Made by a program: the position numbers and the translations under genes. From an uncultured Bacteroidales bacterium (GTDB taxonomy: Bacteria; Bacteroidota; Bacteroidia; Bacteroidales; P3), in contig CAJOHZ010000002.1 of the NCBI GenBank assembly GCA_905234695.1, forward strand, positions 80,657 through 144,656: a DNA stretch of 64,000 nt, in the 5' to 3' direction. The notes beneath the pieces were generated by a model. It made no database searches, was not told where the DNA came from, and saw only the letters and a program-made list of their open reading frames with translations. Of the stretch, positions 41,700 to 50,885 are shown in pieces; position 1 is the stretch's first letter, and each line of letters opens with the position of its first letter.

Positions 41700-42353
41700 T
41701 CAAACAGTAGCTTTCAACTTCGCGATGGTCTCTGCGGGATTCACGCTCTTGAAAACGGTGTTGCCCGCCACAAGCACCTGTGCACCCGTCTCCACCAACT
41801 TGGGGGCGTTCTCGAGGTTGACTCCGCCGTCGACCTCGATGAGGCACTGCGGGTTCTTGCGGTTGCAGAGGTCGCGCAACTGCCGTACCTTGTTATAGGT
41901 ATTCTCGATGAACTTCTGTCCGCCGAACCCCGGGTTGACGCTCATCAGCAACACCACGTCGCAGAACTGCACTACATCTTCGAGCAGGCACACGGGCGAC
42001 GAGGGGTTGAGCACCACACCGCCCTTCATACCGGCATCGTGGATGGCATGCAGCACACGGTCGAGGTGGATACACGCCTCGTAATGGACTGTGAGGATAT
42101 CGGCTCCGGCTTCTTTGAAGTCGTTCACATAGCGGCCGGGGTCGTTAATCATCAGATGGACATCCAGCGGCTTGCGGGCATGTTTCTTGATATGTTTGAT
42201 GACCGGCTGGCCAAAAGAGATATTCGGCACGAAGAGGCCGTCCATCACATCGACATGGAGCCAGTCGCATTCGCTCTGGTTAAGCATCTCGATATCGCGC
42301 TGCAGGTTGCCAAAGTCGGCCGAGAGCAATGAAGGGGCAATCAGTGGAGTCAT
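41700..42353 (-). CDS. rpe: Ribulose-phosphate 3-epimerase
   Basis: This 217-residue TIM-barrel enzyme interconverts ribulose 5-phosphate and xylulose 5-phosphate in the pentose phosphate pathway. Signatures are PSLLSADFGNLQRDIEMLN, WLHVDVMDGLFVPNISFG (metal and catalytic Asp), HLMINDP, LLMSVNPGFGGQKFI and IEVDGGVN. Full normal length. rlmI follows after 8 nt, so the two are co-transcribed. Confidence 0.97.
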   Translation of the reverse strand: MTPLIAPSLLSADFGNLQRDIEMLNQSECDWLHVDVMDGLFVPNISFGQPVIKHIKKHARKPLDVHLMINDPGRYVNDFKEAGADILTVHYEACIHLDRVLHAIHDAGMKGGVVLNPSSPVCLLEDVVQFCDVVLLMSVNPGFGGQKFIENTYNKVRQLRDLCNRKNPQCLIEVDGGVNLENAPKLVETGAQVLVAGNTVFKSVNPAETIAKLKATV

Positions 42354-42377
42354 ATCAATTGAGAAGCGTTGAAATGT

Positions 42378-43262
42378 TTACAGTTTCAGTTTTTCGAAGT
42401 TCTTGCCATAGACACCTTGGGTCTTGCTGACCGAGATGAAGGCATCTTTGTCGATGCGGTGGATAATCCGCATCACATGGGGTTTGTCGGTGCGATGCAC
42501 CATCAGCAGCAGCACTTTCTGGTGTTGTTTGCTGTAGCCGCCTTCGGCATCGAGCAGCGTGGCGCCACGGCCCACCTCCTTTGTCACCGCATCGGCGATC
42601 TCGTCATTTTTCGACGAGAAGACCATCACCTGGTAGCTCTGTTTGTTGCCGTCGAGCACAAGGTCGAGCACATAGGTCATGGTCACCATCATGATGTAGC
42701 CAAAGATAACCTTCTCCGGCGAATGGCTTACAAACCACGAGCTGCCGATGATGAAGATATCCAGATAGAGTATCACCTTGCCCGGCGACACATTGCGGTA
42801 TTTGTTGATGATGAGTGCGATGATGTCGGTGCCACCGCTGTTGCCGCCCATCATGAAGGTCAATCCGATGCCGCCGCCGCACATGGCACCGCCGAGGAGG
42901 GCGCACACGATGTTGCCCAATTCCTGCACGTTAAACCAGTTCTCCACATGCAGCACCTGCTGCCAGAGGATGAAGCATAGCGACGACATCACAATGCCAT
43001 AGATGGTATTGGCGCCGAACTTGGGCCCCAGCACCTTGAAGCCTACCACGAGGAGGATACCGTTGATAATGAAATTCATCACACCGATGGGGAGCTTGAT
43101 GCCTACGGCATAGTATAGCACCGACGAGATACCGCTCACGCCGCCACCCACAATCTGAGCCGGCAGCATGAACGCCGCCCACGCGAAGGTGTAGGTCAAT
43201 ATGCCGACGGTGATGAGTACGTAAGACAGGATTGCATGTCCTTTATTTTTGAAAAACTGCAT
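42378..43262 (-). CDS. YitT-family membrane protein
   Basis: This 294-residue protein has five or six membrane helices in the first 200 residues (ILSYVLITVGILTYTFAWAA, then LPAQIVGGGVSGISSVLYYA and GGAMCGGGIGLTFMMGGNSG) and a soluble C-terminal DUF2179 domain (QSYQVMVFSSKNDEIADAV, RGATLLDAEGGYSK). This is the YitT architecture; the transported substrate, if any, is unknown. It stands between the yggS-like gene and rpe on the same strand. Confidence 0.92.
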   Translation of the reverse strand: MQFFKNKGHAILSYVLITVGILTYTFAWAAFMLPAQIVGGGVSGISSVLYYAVGIKLPIGVMNFIINGILLVVGFKVLGPKFGANTIYGIVMSSLCFILWQQVLHVENWFNVQELGNIVCALLGGAMCGGGIGLTFMMGGNSGGTDIIALIINKYRNVSPGKVILYLDIFIIGSSWFVSHSPEKVIFGYIMMVTMTYVLDLVLDGNKQSYQVMVFSSKNDEIADAVTKEVGRGATLLDAEGGYSKQHQKVLLLMVHRTDKPHVMRIIHRIDKDAFISVSKTQGVYGKNFEKLKL

Positions 43263-43274
43263 TGTGGTTAAGAT

Positions 43275-43955
43275 TTATACTTCTTTGTTCTTGTTTCCAT
43301 AGTTCCTTTCGCCAAAGATGGCCGAACCCACACGCACCAGCGTGCTGCCCTCCTCCATGGCGATGCCATAGTCGTGCGACATGCCCATAGAGATTTCGCG
43401 GAACTCTTCGTGCCCTGCGAAGGGGCCGGCCTTCAACGTGTCGAACAACTGTTTGATTGTGCGGAAATCGCGACGCACACGCTCCCTGTCGGCTGTATTG
43501 GTGGCCATGCCCATCACGCCGCATATGCGCACATGTTCCAGATTCGATATCCGGGATTCGATATCAGAGAGTTCTTCGGGCAGGAAGCCAAACTTGGTTT
43601 CCTCCTGCGCGACATGGATTTGCAGCAGACAGTCCACCACACGGCCCGCCTTGGCGGCGGCATGGTCGATGTCGATAAGATGCTCCACAGAGTCGACCCC
43701 ATGAATCATGGAGACAAAGTCGATGTAGTATTTCAGCTGTTTCGACTGCACATGACCGATGAAGTGCCACTGGATGTCCTCGGGCAGAACCGCATGTTTG
43801 TCACGCAGTTCGGTAGCATAGTTCTCGCCGAAAATGCGCTGCCCCGCCGCATACGCCTCGAGAATGTCCTCGACAGGCTTGGTCTTAGAGACTGCGACAA
43901 GGCGCACTCCGTCCCTAAGGGTGGCATTGATACGTGTTAGATTTTCTGTAATCAT
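43275..43955 (-). CDS. YggS-family PLP-binding protein
   Basis: This 226-residue pyridoxal-phosphate homeostasis protein has the PLP lysine at Lys24 in RLVAVSKTKPVEDI, then RIFGENYATELRDK and WHFIGHVQSKQLKYY, and near the end GMSHDYGIAMEEGSTLVRVG. The family buffers PLP and affects amino-acid and vitamin B6 balance; no enzymatic reaction is known. ATG 43955 gives the normal family start; upstream in-frame sequence overlaps the YgiQ gene and has no family match. Confidence 0.94.
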   Translation of the reverse strand: MITENLTRINATLRDGVRLVAVSKTKPVEDILEAYAAGQRIFGENYATELRDKHAVLPEDIQWHFIGHVQSKQLKYYIDFVSMIHGVDSVEHLIDIDHAAAKAGRVVDCLLQIHVAQEETKFGFLPEELSDIESRISNLEHVRICGVMGMATNTADRERVRRDFRTIKQLFDTLKAGPFAGHEEFREISMGMSHDYGIAMEEGSTLVRVGSAIFGERNYGNKNKEV

Positions 43956-44017
43956 TACCTTAGGATAACGACGGAGTATAAATAATATTATACAAAAAAT
44001 GCATCGTGGATGTTTTT

Positions 44018-45832
44018 TTATCCGCGGCGCGGCTTCCCCTTGGGCGAAGACACCGAGCCATACAGCTTGGGGATATAGCCGTCGAGGCCGCTCCGCCGCA
44101 ACGCCTTTGTGATGTCGTTTCGACATTCTGGCTTGTAATAGAAAAACATACGACGCTGGTCGGCTTTCTCGTCAGGGGTGCGAGCCACACTTACAGGTTT
44201 CATCGTGGCCGGGTCGATGCCGGTATAATACATCTCGGTGCTCAGTGTCATCGGCGTGGGGGTGAAATCCTGTATCTGCTCCAGGCGATAGCCCATCTGC
44301 TTCATCTGCACCGCCAGGTCGGCCATGTCGGCCAGACGACAACCGGGATGGCTGCTGATGAAATAAGGGATGAGCTGATAACGCAGACCCGCCTGTTTGC
44401 AGATATCGTCGAACCGATGCTTGGTTTCCTTGAAGAGTGCAAACGGAGGCTTGCGCATCAGTTCCAGTACACGGTCGGAGGTATGCTCCGGGGCCACCTT
44501 CAGGCGACCCGAGGTGTGGTGCAGCACCACCTGTCTGAAATACGCCCACCCACCGTTTTGCTCTGTAAACAAATCGCAACGGATGCCGCTACCCACATAC
44601 AGGTGTTTCACTTTCGGATGGCTGGCGACCTTCTCCAGCAACGCCATCATCGGGCGGTGGTCGCTGTCGAGGTTCTTGCACATTGTGGGCATGGAACAGC
44701 TGTATCGGGCACAATGGCGACAGAGGTCAGGGTTCTTCCCCTTCATACGCCACATATTGGCCGACGGGCCGCCGAGGTCGGTCAGCACACCGTGGAACTC
44801 GGGGTCGTTCGTGACGGCCTCCACCTCTCGCAAGACGCTCTCTTCGCTACGCGAGGCTATCTGCTTGCCTTGGTGGGCACTGATGGTGCAGAACGAGCAT
44901 CCGCCGAAACAGCCGCGGTGGGTGTTCACACTCCAGCGAATCATCTCGAAGGCCGGTATTGGGCCACGTTTCTTGTACTTCGGATGTGGCTGTCGCATAT
45001 AGGGCAAGTCGAAACTGGCGTCTACCTCTTCGGTAGTCATCGGCGGCTCTGGCGGATTCACCACCACATATCGGTCACCATGGCGCTGCACAAGCGTGGC
45101 ACACACAATCTTGTTACTCTCTTGCTCTATGATATGGTAGTTTTCGGCCTCAGCCCGTTTGCTCTTCTGACATTCCTCGAACGGATGGAGTTCTGTAAAG
45201 CCGTCAAGGGCCTTGATGTCATTGACACGATAGGCCACCTGCGGCAGTCCGTGACAGGCATCTATGCCGTTGCCTTCGTCCAGCTGTCGGGCGATTTTCA
45301 AGACGCTCCTCTCCCCCATTCCGTACAGCAACAGGTCGGCGGGGGTGTCCATCAGGATGCTGGGGAAGAGTTTGTCGTCCCAGTAGTCGTAATGGGCCAA
45401 ACGCCTCATGCTGGCCTCGATACCGGCGATTACGACCGGCACGTCGGGGTATATCTGTTTCAGAATGCGGGAATAGACGTATGTGGCGCGGTCGGGGCGG
45501 AAGCCCGCCTGTCCGCCGGGGGTGTAAGCATCGTCGTGCCGCAAGCGGCGGGCAGCGGTATAGTGGTTCACCATGCTGTCCATCGCTCCGCTGGTCACGC
45601 CAAAGAAAAGACGCGGGGCTCCGAACTTGCGGAAATCGCGCAGATCGTCGCGCCAATTGGGCTGCGGAAGGACGGCCACACGATAGCCTGCCGCCTCGAG
45701 GGTGCGCCCGATGACTGCCGCGCCGAACGACGGATGATCGATATACGCATCCCCCGTGACCAACACGATATCCACGGCCTCCCAGCCAAGCCGCTTCACT
45801 TCCTCCAATGTTATCGGTAAGAAATGCCCCAT
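44018..45832 (-). CDS. YgiQ-family radical SAM protein
   Basis: This 604-residue protein has an N-terminal UPF0313 region (FLPITLEEVKRLGWEAVDIV), a radical SAM core with the cluster motif HRGCFGGCSFCTISAHQG, and a C-terminal domain (FTPTPMTLSTEMYYTG) ending in a basic KGKPRRG tail. The reaction is unknown; a role in tRNA or protein modification is sometimes suggested for radical SAM proteins of this size, without proof. ATG 45832 starts 4 nt after the T-run of a terminator-like hairpin, an unusual leader. Confidence 0.92.
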   Translation of the reverse strand: MGHFLPITLEEVKRLGWEAVDIVLVTGDAYIDHPSFGAAVIGRTLEAAGYRVAVLPQPNWRDDLRDFRKFGAPRLFFGVTSGAMDSMVNHYTAARRLRHDDAYTPGGQAGFRPDRATYVYSRILKQIYPDVPVVIAGIEASMRRLAHYDYWDDKLFPSILMDTPADLLLYGMGERSVLKIARQLDEGNGIDACHGLPQVAYRVNDIKALDGFTELHPFEECQKSKRAEAENYHIIEQESNKIVCATLVQRHGDRYVVVNPPEPPMTTEEVDASFDLPYMRQPHPKYKKRGPIPAFEMIRWSVNTHRGCFGGCSFCTISAHQGKQIASRSEESVLREVEAVTNDPEFHGVLTDLGGPSANMWRMKGKNPDLCRHCARYSCSMPTMCKNLDSDHRPMMALLEKVASHPKVKHLYVGSGIRCDLFTEQNGGWAYFRQVVLHHTSGRLKVAPEHTSDRVLELMRKPPFALFKETKHRFDDICKQAGLRYQLIPYFISSHPGCRLADMADLAVQMKQMGYRLEQIQDFTPTPMTLSTEMYYTGIDPATMKPVSVARTPDEKADQRRMFFYYKPECRNDITKALRRSGLDGYIPKLYGSVSSPKGKPRRG

Positions 45833-45835
45833 AAA

Positions 45836-45876
45836 CAAAAAGGTCCCTATGGTCTTTGAGAGACAATAGGGACCTT
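45836..45876 (-). terminator. Terminator-like hairpin directly before the YgiQ start
   Basis: An 11-bp perfect stem (AAGGTCCCTAT / ATAGGGACCTT) is followed on the minus strand by TTTTTG. It stops transcripts from the deoxyhypusine-synthase-like gene, whose stop is 13 nt upstream, but the T-run ends only 4 nt from the YgiQ ATG, so it may also act as an attenuator for that gene. Confidence 0.85.
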
Positions 45877-45889
45877 ATCTGTCAATCAC

Positions 45890-46945
45890 TTATTTCTGAA
45901 AGAGTTTCTGCCAGTTCTTGTATTCGCGGTCGCGCCAAGCGCCGTTGTGGTAGGCATAGCTGACGATGGCGGGGATGACGGTGGTGCCTTCGGCATAGAC
46001 CATCTGCTGCAGTTCCTCGCTCACCTTGCCCCAGCTACCGGCTTCGAGCAGGGTGCTCGACGAGCAGGCGCCGTCGCGCACGTCGGCCACGGTGATCTGG
46101 ATGGCATATTTGTGCATGGGAACCTCTTTGCCAAGGATTTCGGCACAGACCACGGTGTCCTGGGCGAAGTTCTTGGGAGTGCCGCCACCGACCATGAAGA
46201 GGCCGCTCTCGGGGCAGTTCATCTTGATTTCGGTCAACTCCAGGAAATCGGCCACGCTGTCGATGCTGACATAGGGTTTGCCAGCCTTGCGGCGCATCCA
46301 CTGGTGTTTGCCGATGCCGAAACCGGCGCTGCTGTCGCTGAAGGCGGGGCAGAAGATAGGCACGCCACACTCGTAGCAGGTCTGGATGAGACTGTCTTTC
46401 TTCACGCCATGGCCGTTGGCGAGCCACTTGCCCACCTCATACAGGAACTCGCGGCTGCTATAGGGACGAGGCTCAAGGCTGTCGGCCACGTCGCAGGTGG
46501 CCTGGTCGCAAGCCTGCAGTTCCTCTTCGTCGATGAAGGTGTCGTAAATACGGTCGATGTACAGCTCGCGGAGCTTCGTGTCGGGAATGACATTCTCCTT
46601 GGTGCCCACATAGTGCTTGTAACCCAAGGCCTCGAAGAGGTCCATATCGATGATTGAAGCACCTGTTGACACAACGGCGTCTATCATCTTGTTTCTCACC
46701 ATGTCGACATACACCTGCATACATCCTGCAGCACTGGTCGAACCAGCGATGGTGAGGATGTTGGTGCAATCTTTCTCGGCCAGCATCTGGCAAAGGATGT
46801 CGGCTGCACGGGCAGTGTCGCGGCTGGTGAACGACATGCAGCGCATGGCGTCAATCAGTTCGGTGCTGTCGTACTTCTTGATATCGATGTGTTTGATGGT
46901 CTCCTTCAGGAGGTCTTTCTTGGTAAGGTTATCGATGTTTTCCAT
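45890..46945 (-). CDS. Deoxyhypusine synthase family protein
   Basis: This 351-residue protein belongs to the deoxyhypusine synthase family, which in eukaryotes and archaea transfers an aminobutyl group from spermidine to eIF5A. The catalytic lysine context is kept: Lys307 in GSWGKVSEELQQ. Other family stretches are NILTIAGSTSAAGCMQVYVD, DAVVSTGASIIDMDLFEALG and GLFMVGGGTPKNF. Bacteria lack eIF5A, so this member probably acts in polyamine chemistry (homospermidine-like or related products); the substrate is not known from sequence. No polyamine gene is adjacent. Confidence 0.9.
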   Translation of the reverse strand: MENIDNLTKKDLLKETIKHIDIKKYDSTELIDAMRCMSFTSRDTARAADILCQMLAEKDCTNILTIAGSTSAAGCMQVYVDMVRNKMIDAVVSTGASIIDMDLFEALGYKHYVGTKENVIPDTKLRELYIDRIYDTFIDEEELQACDQATCDVADSLEPRPYSSREFLYEVGKWLANGHGVKKDSLIQTCYECGVPIFCPAFSDSSAGFGIGKHQWMRRKAGKPYVSIDSVADFLELTEIKMNCPESGLFMVGGGTPKNFAQDTVVCAEILGKEVPMHKYAIQITVADVRDGACSSSTLLEAGSWGKVSEELQQMVYAEGTTVIPAIVSYAYHNGAWRDREYKNWQKLFQK

Positions 46946-46986
46946 TTTATATATGTATTTTCTGTTTGTTTCGTATCATTGGTGGG

Positions 46987-48549
46987 TCAGAACTGCGAAC
47001 TGTCGTCCGGCGGCATGTCGAAAGGCGTGTCACCCTCTTCCATCCTGTTAATTCTGGAATCCACGAGGATTGTGGTGTTTCCCGCTTGGTCAAACTGGTC
47101 ATTCTGAGGCATCACACCCGATGCCATCTGGCTGGTGGGGACAAAACTGGCATTCTCGAAACGGGCATATTTGCCGATAAAACGCAAGCGCACCTCCCCT
47201 ACCTCGCCACTACGATGCTTGGCGATGATGATGTCGGCCATGCCGGCGGTGGCGCCCTTCTCGTCCTCGGTGATTCCGTAGTACTCGGGGCGGTAGATGA
47301 ACATGACGATATCGGCATCCTGCTCGATGGCACCCGACTCACGCAGGTCGCTGAGCATGGGCTTCTTCGTGCCGCCACGGGTCTCGACAGCGCGGCTCAG
47401 CTGCGACATGGCCAGTACAGGAATGCCCAGTTCCTTGGAGAGGGCCTTCAACTGACGGCTGATAGTGCTGATTTCCTGCTCACGGTTGCCGTTGCGAGAC
47501 ATATCCGTCCCCGCACTCATCAGCTGCAGGTAGTCGATAAAGACCATCTGTATGTCATGGTGTTGTTTGAGCCGGCGACACTTGGCACGCAACTCATAGA
47601 TGGTCAACTGGGGCGTGTCGTCAATATATATCTGTGCATCGGTGAGGCTTTGGGTGCGCTGTTCGAGTTGCACCTGCTCATACGACTCCAATTTGCCCTT
47701 CTTCAGCTTGTCGCCCGAAATCTGAGCCTCGCCCTGGATAAGGCGCATAGCCAGCTCCACACCCGTCATCTCCAACGAGAAGAAGGCAACAGGTTTCTTG
47801 AAATCCACCGCTATGTTGCGGGCCATAGAGAGCGCGAAAGCGGTCTTACCCATGGCGGGACGGGCCGCGAGGATAATCAGCGTGCCGGGGTGGAACCCCG
47901 CTGTCTTGCGGTCGAGGTCGACAAACCCTGTCGGAAGGCCCGACATGCCATCCTCATTCTCGCCTGCCTCCTTGATTTGGGTGGTGGCGGTGTGCAACAA
48001 GTCGCCCACGGGCAGATAATCCGAATGGAAGTTCTTGTCGTTGATATCCATCAAGTGGCCCTCGGTCTTATCCAGCAGGTCAACCACGTCGGTGGTCTCG
48101 TCATAGGCGCTGGTGATGGTCTCGGTGGAGACGCGGATGAGCTCGCGCAGGATATACTTCTCGCTCAACACCCGGGAATAGTATTCTATGTGGGCGGCGC
48201 TAACGATGTGGCTGGTAAGCTCGGTCAAATGAAACGCCCCGCCAGCCGCTTCCAGTTCGCCTGTCTGCCGCAATTGGTTGGCGACGGTGAGCATATCCAC
48301 CGGCTGGTTCATCTCGAAGAGCTTGTAGATGGCCCGGAAGATAATCTGGTGCTCGGGCTTGTAGAAATACTCCTCATGGAGGATGTCGATGGCCGTGTTG
48401 AGGGCGTTGGCGTCGAGCATCAGTGCACCCAGCACCGACTCCTCCAACTCGGGAGCCTGCGGCGGCTTGTTGCCGCTGTTGATATCGAAGACTTGGGCGT
48501 AAGACATTCTGTCCTTGCGCCTTGTATTCCTTTGAGGCATCGTTTCCAT
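46987..48549 (-). CDS. dnaB: Replicative DNA helicase
   Basis: This protein of about 520 residues is the hexameric helicase that unwinds DNA at the fork. The N-terminal DnaB domain (PPQAPELEESVLGALMLDA) is followed by the RecA-like ATPase with the Walker A motif AARPAMGKTAF (near 229-239), Walker B MVFIDYLQLM and the C-terminal SQLSRAVETR segment. The -7 box TACCTTTG (48554-48561) ends 4 nt before ATG 48549, so the message is probably leaderless; ATG 48540 and 48507 are alternatives. It is divergent from the MORN gene at 48620. Confidence 0.96.
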   Translation of the reverse strand: METMPQRNTRRKDRMSYAQVFDINSGNKPPQAPELEESVLGALMLDANALNTAIDILHEEYFYKPEHQIIFRAIYKLFEMNQPVDMLTVANQLRQTGELEAAGGAFHLTELTSHIVSAAHIEYYSRVLSEKYILRELIRVSTETITSAYDETTDVVDLLDKTEGHLMDINDKNFHSDYLPVGDLLHTATTQIKEAGENEDGMSGLPTGFVDLDRKTAGFHPGTLIILAARPAMGKTAFALSMARNIAVDFKKPVAFFSLEMTGVELAMRLIQGEAQISGDKLKKGKLESYEQVQLEQRTQSLTDAQIYIDDTPQLTIYELRAKCRRLKQHHDIQMVFIDYLQLMSAGTDMSRNGNREQEISTISRQLKALSKELGIPVLAMSQLSRAVETRGGTKKPMLSDLRESGAIEQDADIVMFIYRPEYYGITEDEKGATAGMADIIIAKHRSGEVGEVRLRFIGKYARFENASFVPTSQMASGVMPQNDQFDQAGNTTILVDSRINRMEEGDTPFDMPPDDSSQF

Positions 48550-48553
48550 GCTA

Positions 48554-48561
48554 CAAAGGTA
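48554..48561 (-). promoter_or_regulatory. -7 promoter box of dnaB
   Basis: On the minus strand TACCTTTG, a close match to TAnnTTTG. It ends 4 nt upstream of the ATG at 48549, implying a leaderless or nearly leaderless transcript. Confidence 0.65.
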
Positions 48562-48603
48562 CGAAAAAAAAAGCAAACAATCGAAAACCCGAAAAAAAGT
48601 ATG

Positions 48604-48612
48604 TATTTTTGC
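48604..48612 (+). promoter_or_regulatory. -7 promoter box of the MORN-repeat gene
   Basis: TATTTTTGC preceded by AAAAAAAGTATG. It ends 7 nt before the ATG at 48620, so the transcript should be nearly leaderless. The box lies about 45 nt from the divergent dnaB box. Confidence 0.7.
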
Positions 48613-48619
48613 ATCGTAA

Positions 48620-50188
48620 ATGCAACACGGGAAAAAGGTTATATTATTTTTATTAACAGCGGTTTGTCTTTTTTCCGCCCCCGATGCCCGGGGACAAGAA
48701 GGCTACACCTCACCCCTGCACATGACCACCCGTGGCACTGAACTGGGGCGGTACCCTCAACTATGGGGGTCGGCGACAAAGCTGCAGATATGGAGCGGCT
48801 CGTTTGTCGCCGACAAAGGGGGATGGCGTCACGATGCCGACAGCGCGGTGACCGAGATATTCCTCGACGCTGACGGAAACATCCTCAGCATGGTAATGGT
48901 GAACTTAGAGGTGGACACCGTGGCCTATCGCTACGACTCTCTGGGACGGCTGGCGGCCACATTCGCCATCAGCAATGATGACACTGCTTTGGCCGAAGAG
49001 TTCCTGTATGACGGCGCCGCCGACCGGGTGACCGAAATCCGCAACCACGCAGACCCCACCAACAGCCGCGTGACATACCAATATACCTCGCAGGGATTCT
49101 GCAAGACTGTCTACGAGTCATCAGGCAGCCCCGTGACACAACATTGTTTCAGCAACCACCGCCTCACAAGCATCATCAGCTACAACACCTATTGGGCCGA
49201 GCCCGATGATTATCTGACGGTGCTGGAGTACGACGGCGCCGGACGCCCCACCCTACTGGGCGACATGATGGATCGTAACGACACAACGGCGTTCAAGGTA
49301 ATCGAATACGACCCTTTCGGCAACGTAATCCTATGGTCCGTGGAAGGGGACACAGTGCGCAATGAATACCGCTACGACCTGCACCACAACTGGATTGAAC
49401 AGGTACACTTGGAGAACGGACGTCCCTATTATTGGTATCGTCGCGAGATATCATACGCCGACGACAGTAGCGATTTCCGCGACGCCCGACGGAGGTTCGA
49501 CCTCTTCTGGGACGACGACCATGTGACGGGATATGTAGAGGTGGAATACCCCAACGGCGACCACTATATCGGTAACCTCGTCGAAGGGGTTCGACAAGGA
49601 CAGGGAGACCTCTATTACACCGACGGACACAACTATAGCGGATATTTCGACAAAGGGCTGTATCACGGCTATGGGAAACTGCACCGATACGATGCCGAGG
49701 TGATTGCAAACTGGCAACACGGCACGACAGGCGACGGCATTGTCGATATCCACTATTTCTCCGGAGCCCGTTACTCCGGACCGCTACCTGAGACGGGGGA
49801 CTCGTGCCGATACCAAGGGCGCACCATATATCCCGACGGATGCACCTACGAAGGAGAATACGCCTGCGAACTACTTGACGGCTTCGGGGTGATGAAGATG
49901 CCTGATGACAGCCGTATCGAGGGCTATTGGGAAGCTGGCGTACTGGAGGGCGAGGCCACGGTGGTGATGCCCAATCTGGACAGACATTATGTCACGTACC
50001 TACACGGCGAGCGCCAGCCGTATTGCCGCGTGGAACTCATAAATGGAGCCTTATATGAAGGGCAGACCACCCCGGAAGGAATTCTCACAGGATACGGCAC
50101 TTTCACCACCGCCAAAGGGAAAAGCAAGAGCGGATATTTTATTGAAGGTGTGTACAAGGGGCGTCGCAAACCCCGCGTAGTTCAATAA
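48620..50188 (+). CDS. Exported YD-like / MORN-repeat protein
   Basis: This 522-residue protein has a signal peptide (GKKVILFLLTAVCLFSAPDA). The N-terminal half has YD/RHS-like repeats (YRYDSLGRLAAT, LEYDGAGRPTLLGD, IEYDPFGNVILWS), and the C-terminal 200 residues are MORN repeats (GDHYIGNLVEGVRQGQGDLY, YSGYFDKGLYHGYGKLHRYD, YEGEYACELLDGFGVMKM). No enzyme domain is seen. MORN repeats build elongated beta structures that bind proteins or lipids, so a surface or periplasmic scaffold is plausible. The downstream XRE gene is convergent, 14 nt away. Confidence 0.85.
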   Translation: MQHGKKVILFLLTAVCLFSAPDARGQEGYTSPLHMTTRGTELGRYPQLWGSATKLQIWSGSFVADKGGWRHDADSAVTEIFLDADGNILSMVMVNLEVDTVAYRYDSLGRLAATFAISNDDTALAEEFLYDGAADRVTEIRNHADPTNSRVTYQYTSQGFCKTVYESSGSPVTQHCFSNHRLTSIISYNTYWAEPDDYLTVLEYDGAGRPTLLGDMMDRNDTTAFKVIEYDPFGNVILWSVEGDTVRNEYRYDLHHNWIEQVHLENGRPYYWYRREISYADDSSDFRDARRRFDLFWDDDHVTGYVEVEYPNGDHYIGNLVEGVRQGQGDLYYTDGHNYSGYFDKGLYHGYGKLHRYDAEVIANWQHGTTGDGIVDIHYFSGARYSGPLPETGDSCRYQGRTIYPDGCTYEGEYACELLDGFGVMKMPDDSRIEGYWEAGVLEGEATVVMPNLDRHYVTYLHGERQPYCRVELINGALYEGQTTPEGILTGYGTFTTAKGKSKSGYFIEGVYKGRRKPRVVQ

Positions 50189-50202
50189 CTTTCAGTACGT
50201 TG

Positions 50203-50823
50203 TTATGCTGGACGATACTCCGAAAAGGTGTGGTCGTCATAGAGTACAATAATCTTTACCGCCTTTTTGTGCGGCAGATTCGGCTGTACGGGTACAGATG
50301 GACGGGCGGGCGTTTCTACGCGATTCTCGTTGAGTTGAGCCGCCGACGGCTCCTGGGTCGTTAACACATCCTCGACAGGGGCTGCCGCCACAGGCTCCTC
50401 TACAACCTTTACAGGGGATTCCTCCGACTGCGAAAATAGATTCGGTTCGAACAGTGACGCCTCTGGCACCAAGACCTCTTGCGGCTGGGGTACAGCGGAG
50501 ACAATGGGCTCCCGTATGGGTTCGGAAACGGGTGCGGCGGGACGTGGTTCCGATACCGATGTGGCATACGAAAGCTGGGTAACAGGCTGCGTCACAAACA
50601 TCTCACCTTTACCAAACATCAACCAGTTGATATTGACCTCAGGCCAACGACGAATGACTTTCATGACGAAGTCCAGACTGGGATTATTGCGGCCAGAAAG
50701 GATGTGGGACATGCCGCTGGGTTGGATGCCAATCTCTTCAGCAAACTGACGGGCCGTAATATTCTTGGCCTGCAACAAAAGGTTTATTCTGTTCACCATA
50801 TTTCGGTAGACGTTTTCTGACAT
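50203..50823 (-). CDS. XRE-family transcriptional regulator
   Basis: This 206-residue protein has an N-terminal helix-turn-helix domain (residues 1-70: INLLLQAKNITARQFAEEIG then IQPSGMSHILSGRNNPSLDF), an aromatic segment (WPEVNINWLMFGKGEMFV), a long flexible Pro/Glu/Val-rich linker and a short C-terminal strand (KIIVLYDDHTFSEYRPA). It probably binds palindromic DNA as a dimer. The AT-rich region upstream contains at least four TACA-N2-TGTA palindromes, the nearest 63 nt from its start codon, so autoregulation is likely. Confidence 0.9.
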   Translation of the reverse strand: MSENVYRNMVNRINLLLQAKNITARQFAEEIGIQPSGMSHILSGRNNPSLDFVMKVIRRWPEVNINWLMFGKGEMFVTQPVTQLSYATSVSEPRPAAPVSEPIREPIVSAVPQPQEVLVPEASLFEPNLFSQSEESPVKVVEEPVAAAPVEDVLTTQEPSAAQLNENRVETPARPSVPVQPNLPHKKAVKIIVLYDDHTFSEYRPA

Positions 50824-50885
50824 GACTAGATTGCTTCTTTACAGAGAAACAGAAGTAGAGGCATCACTATTGGGAACATAATGCA

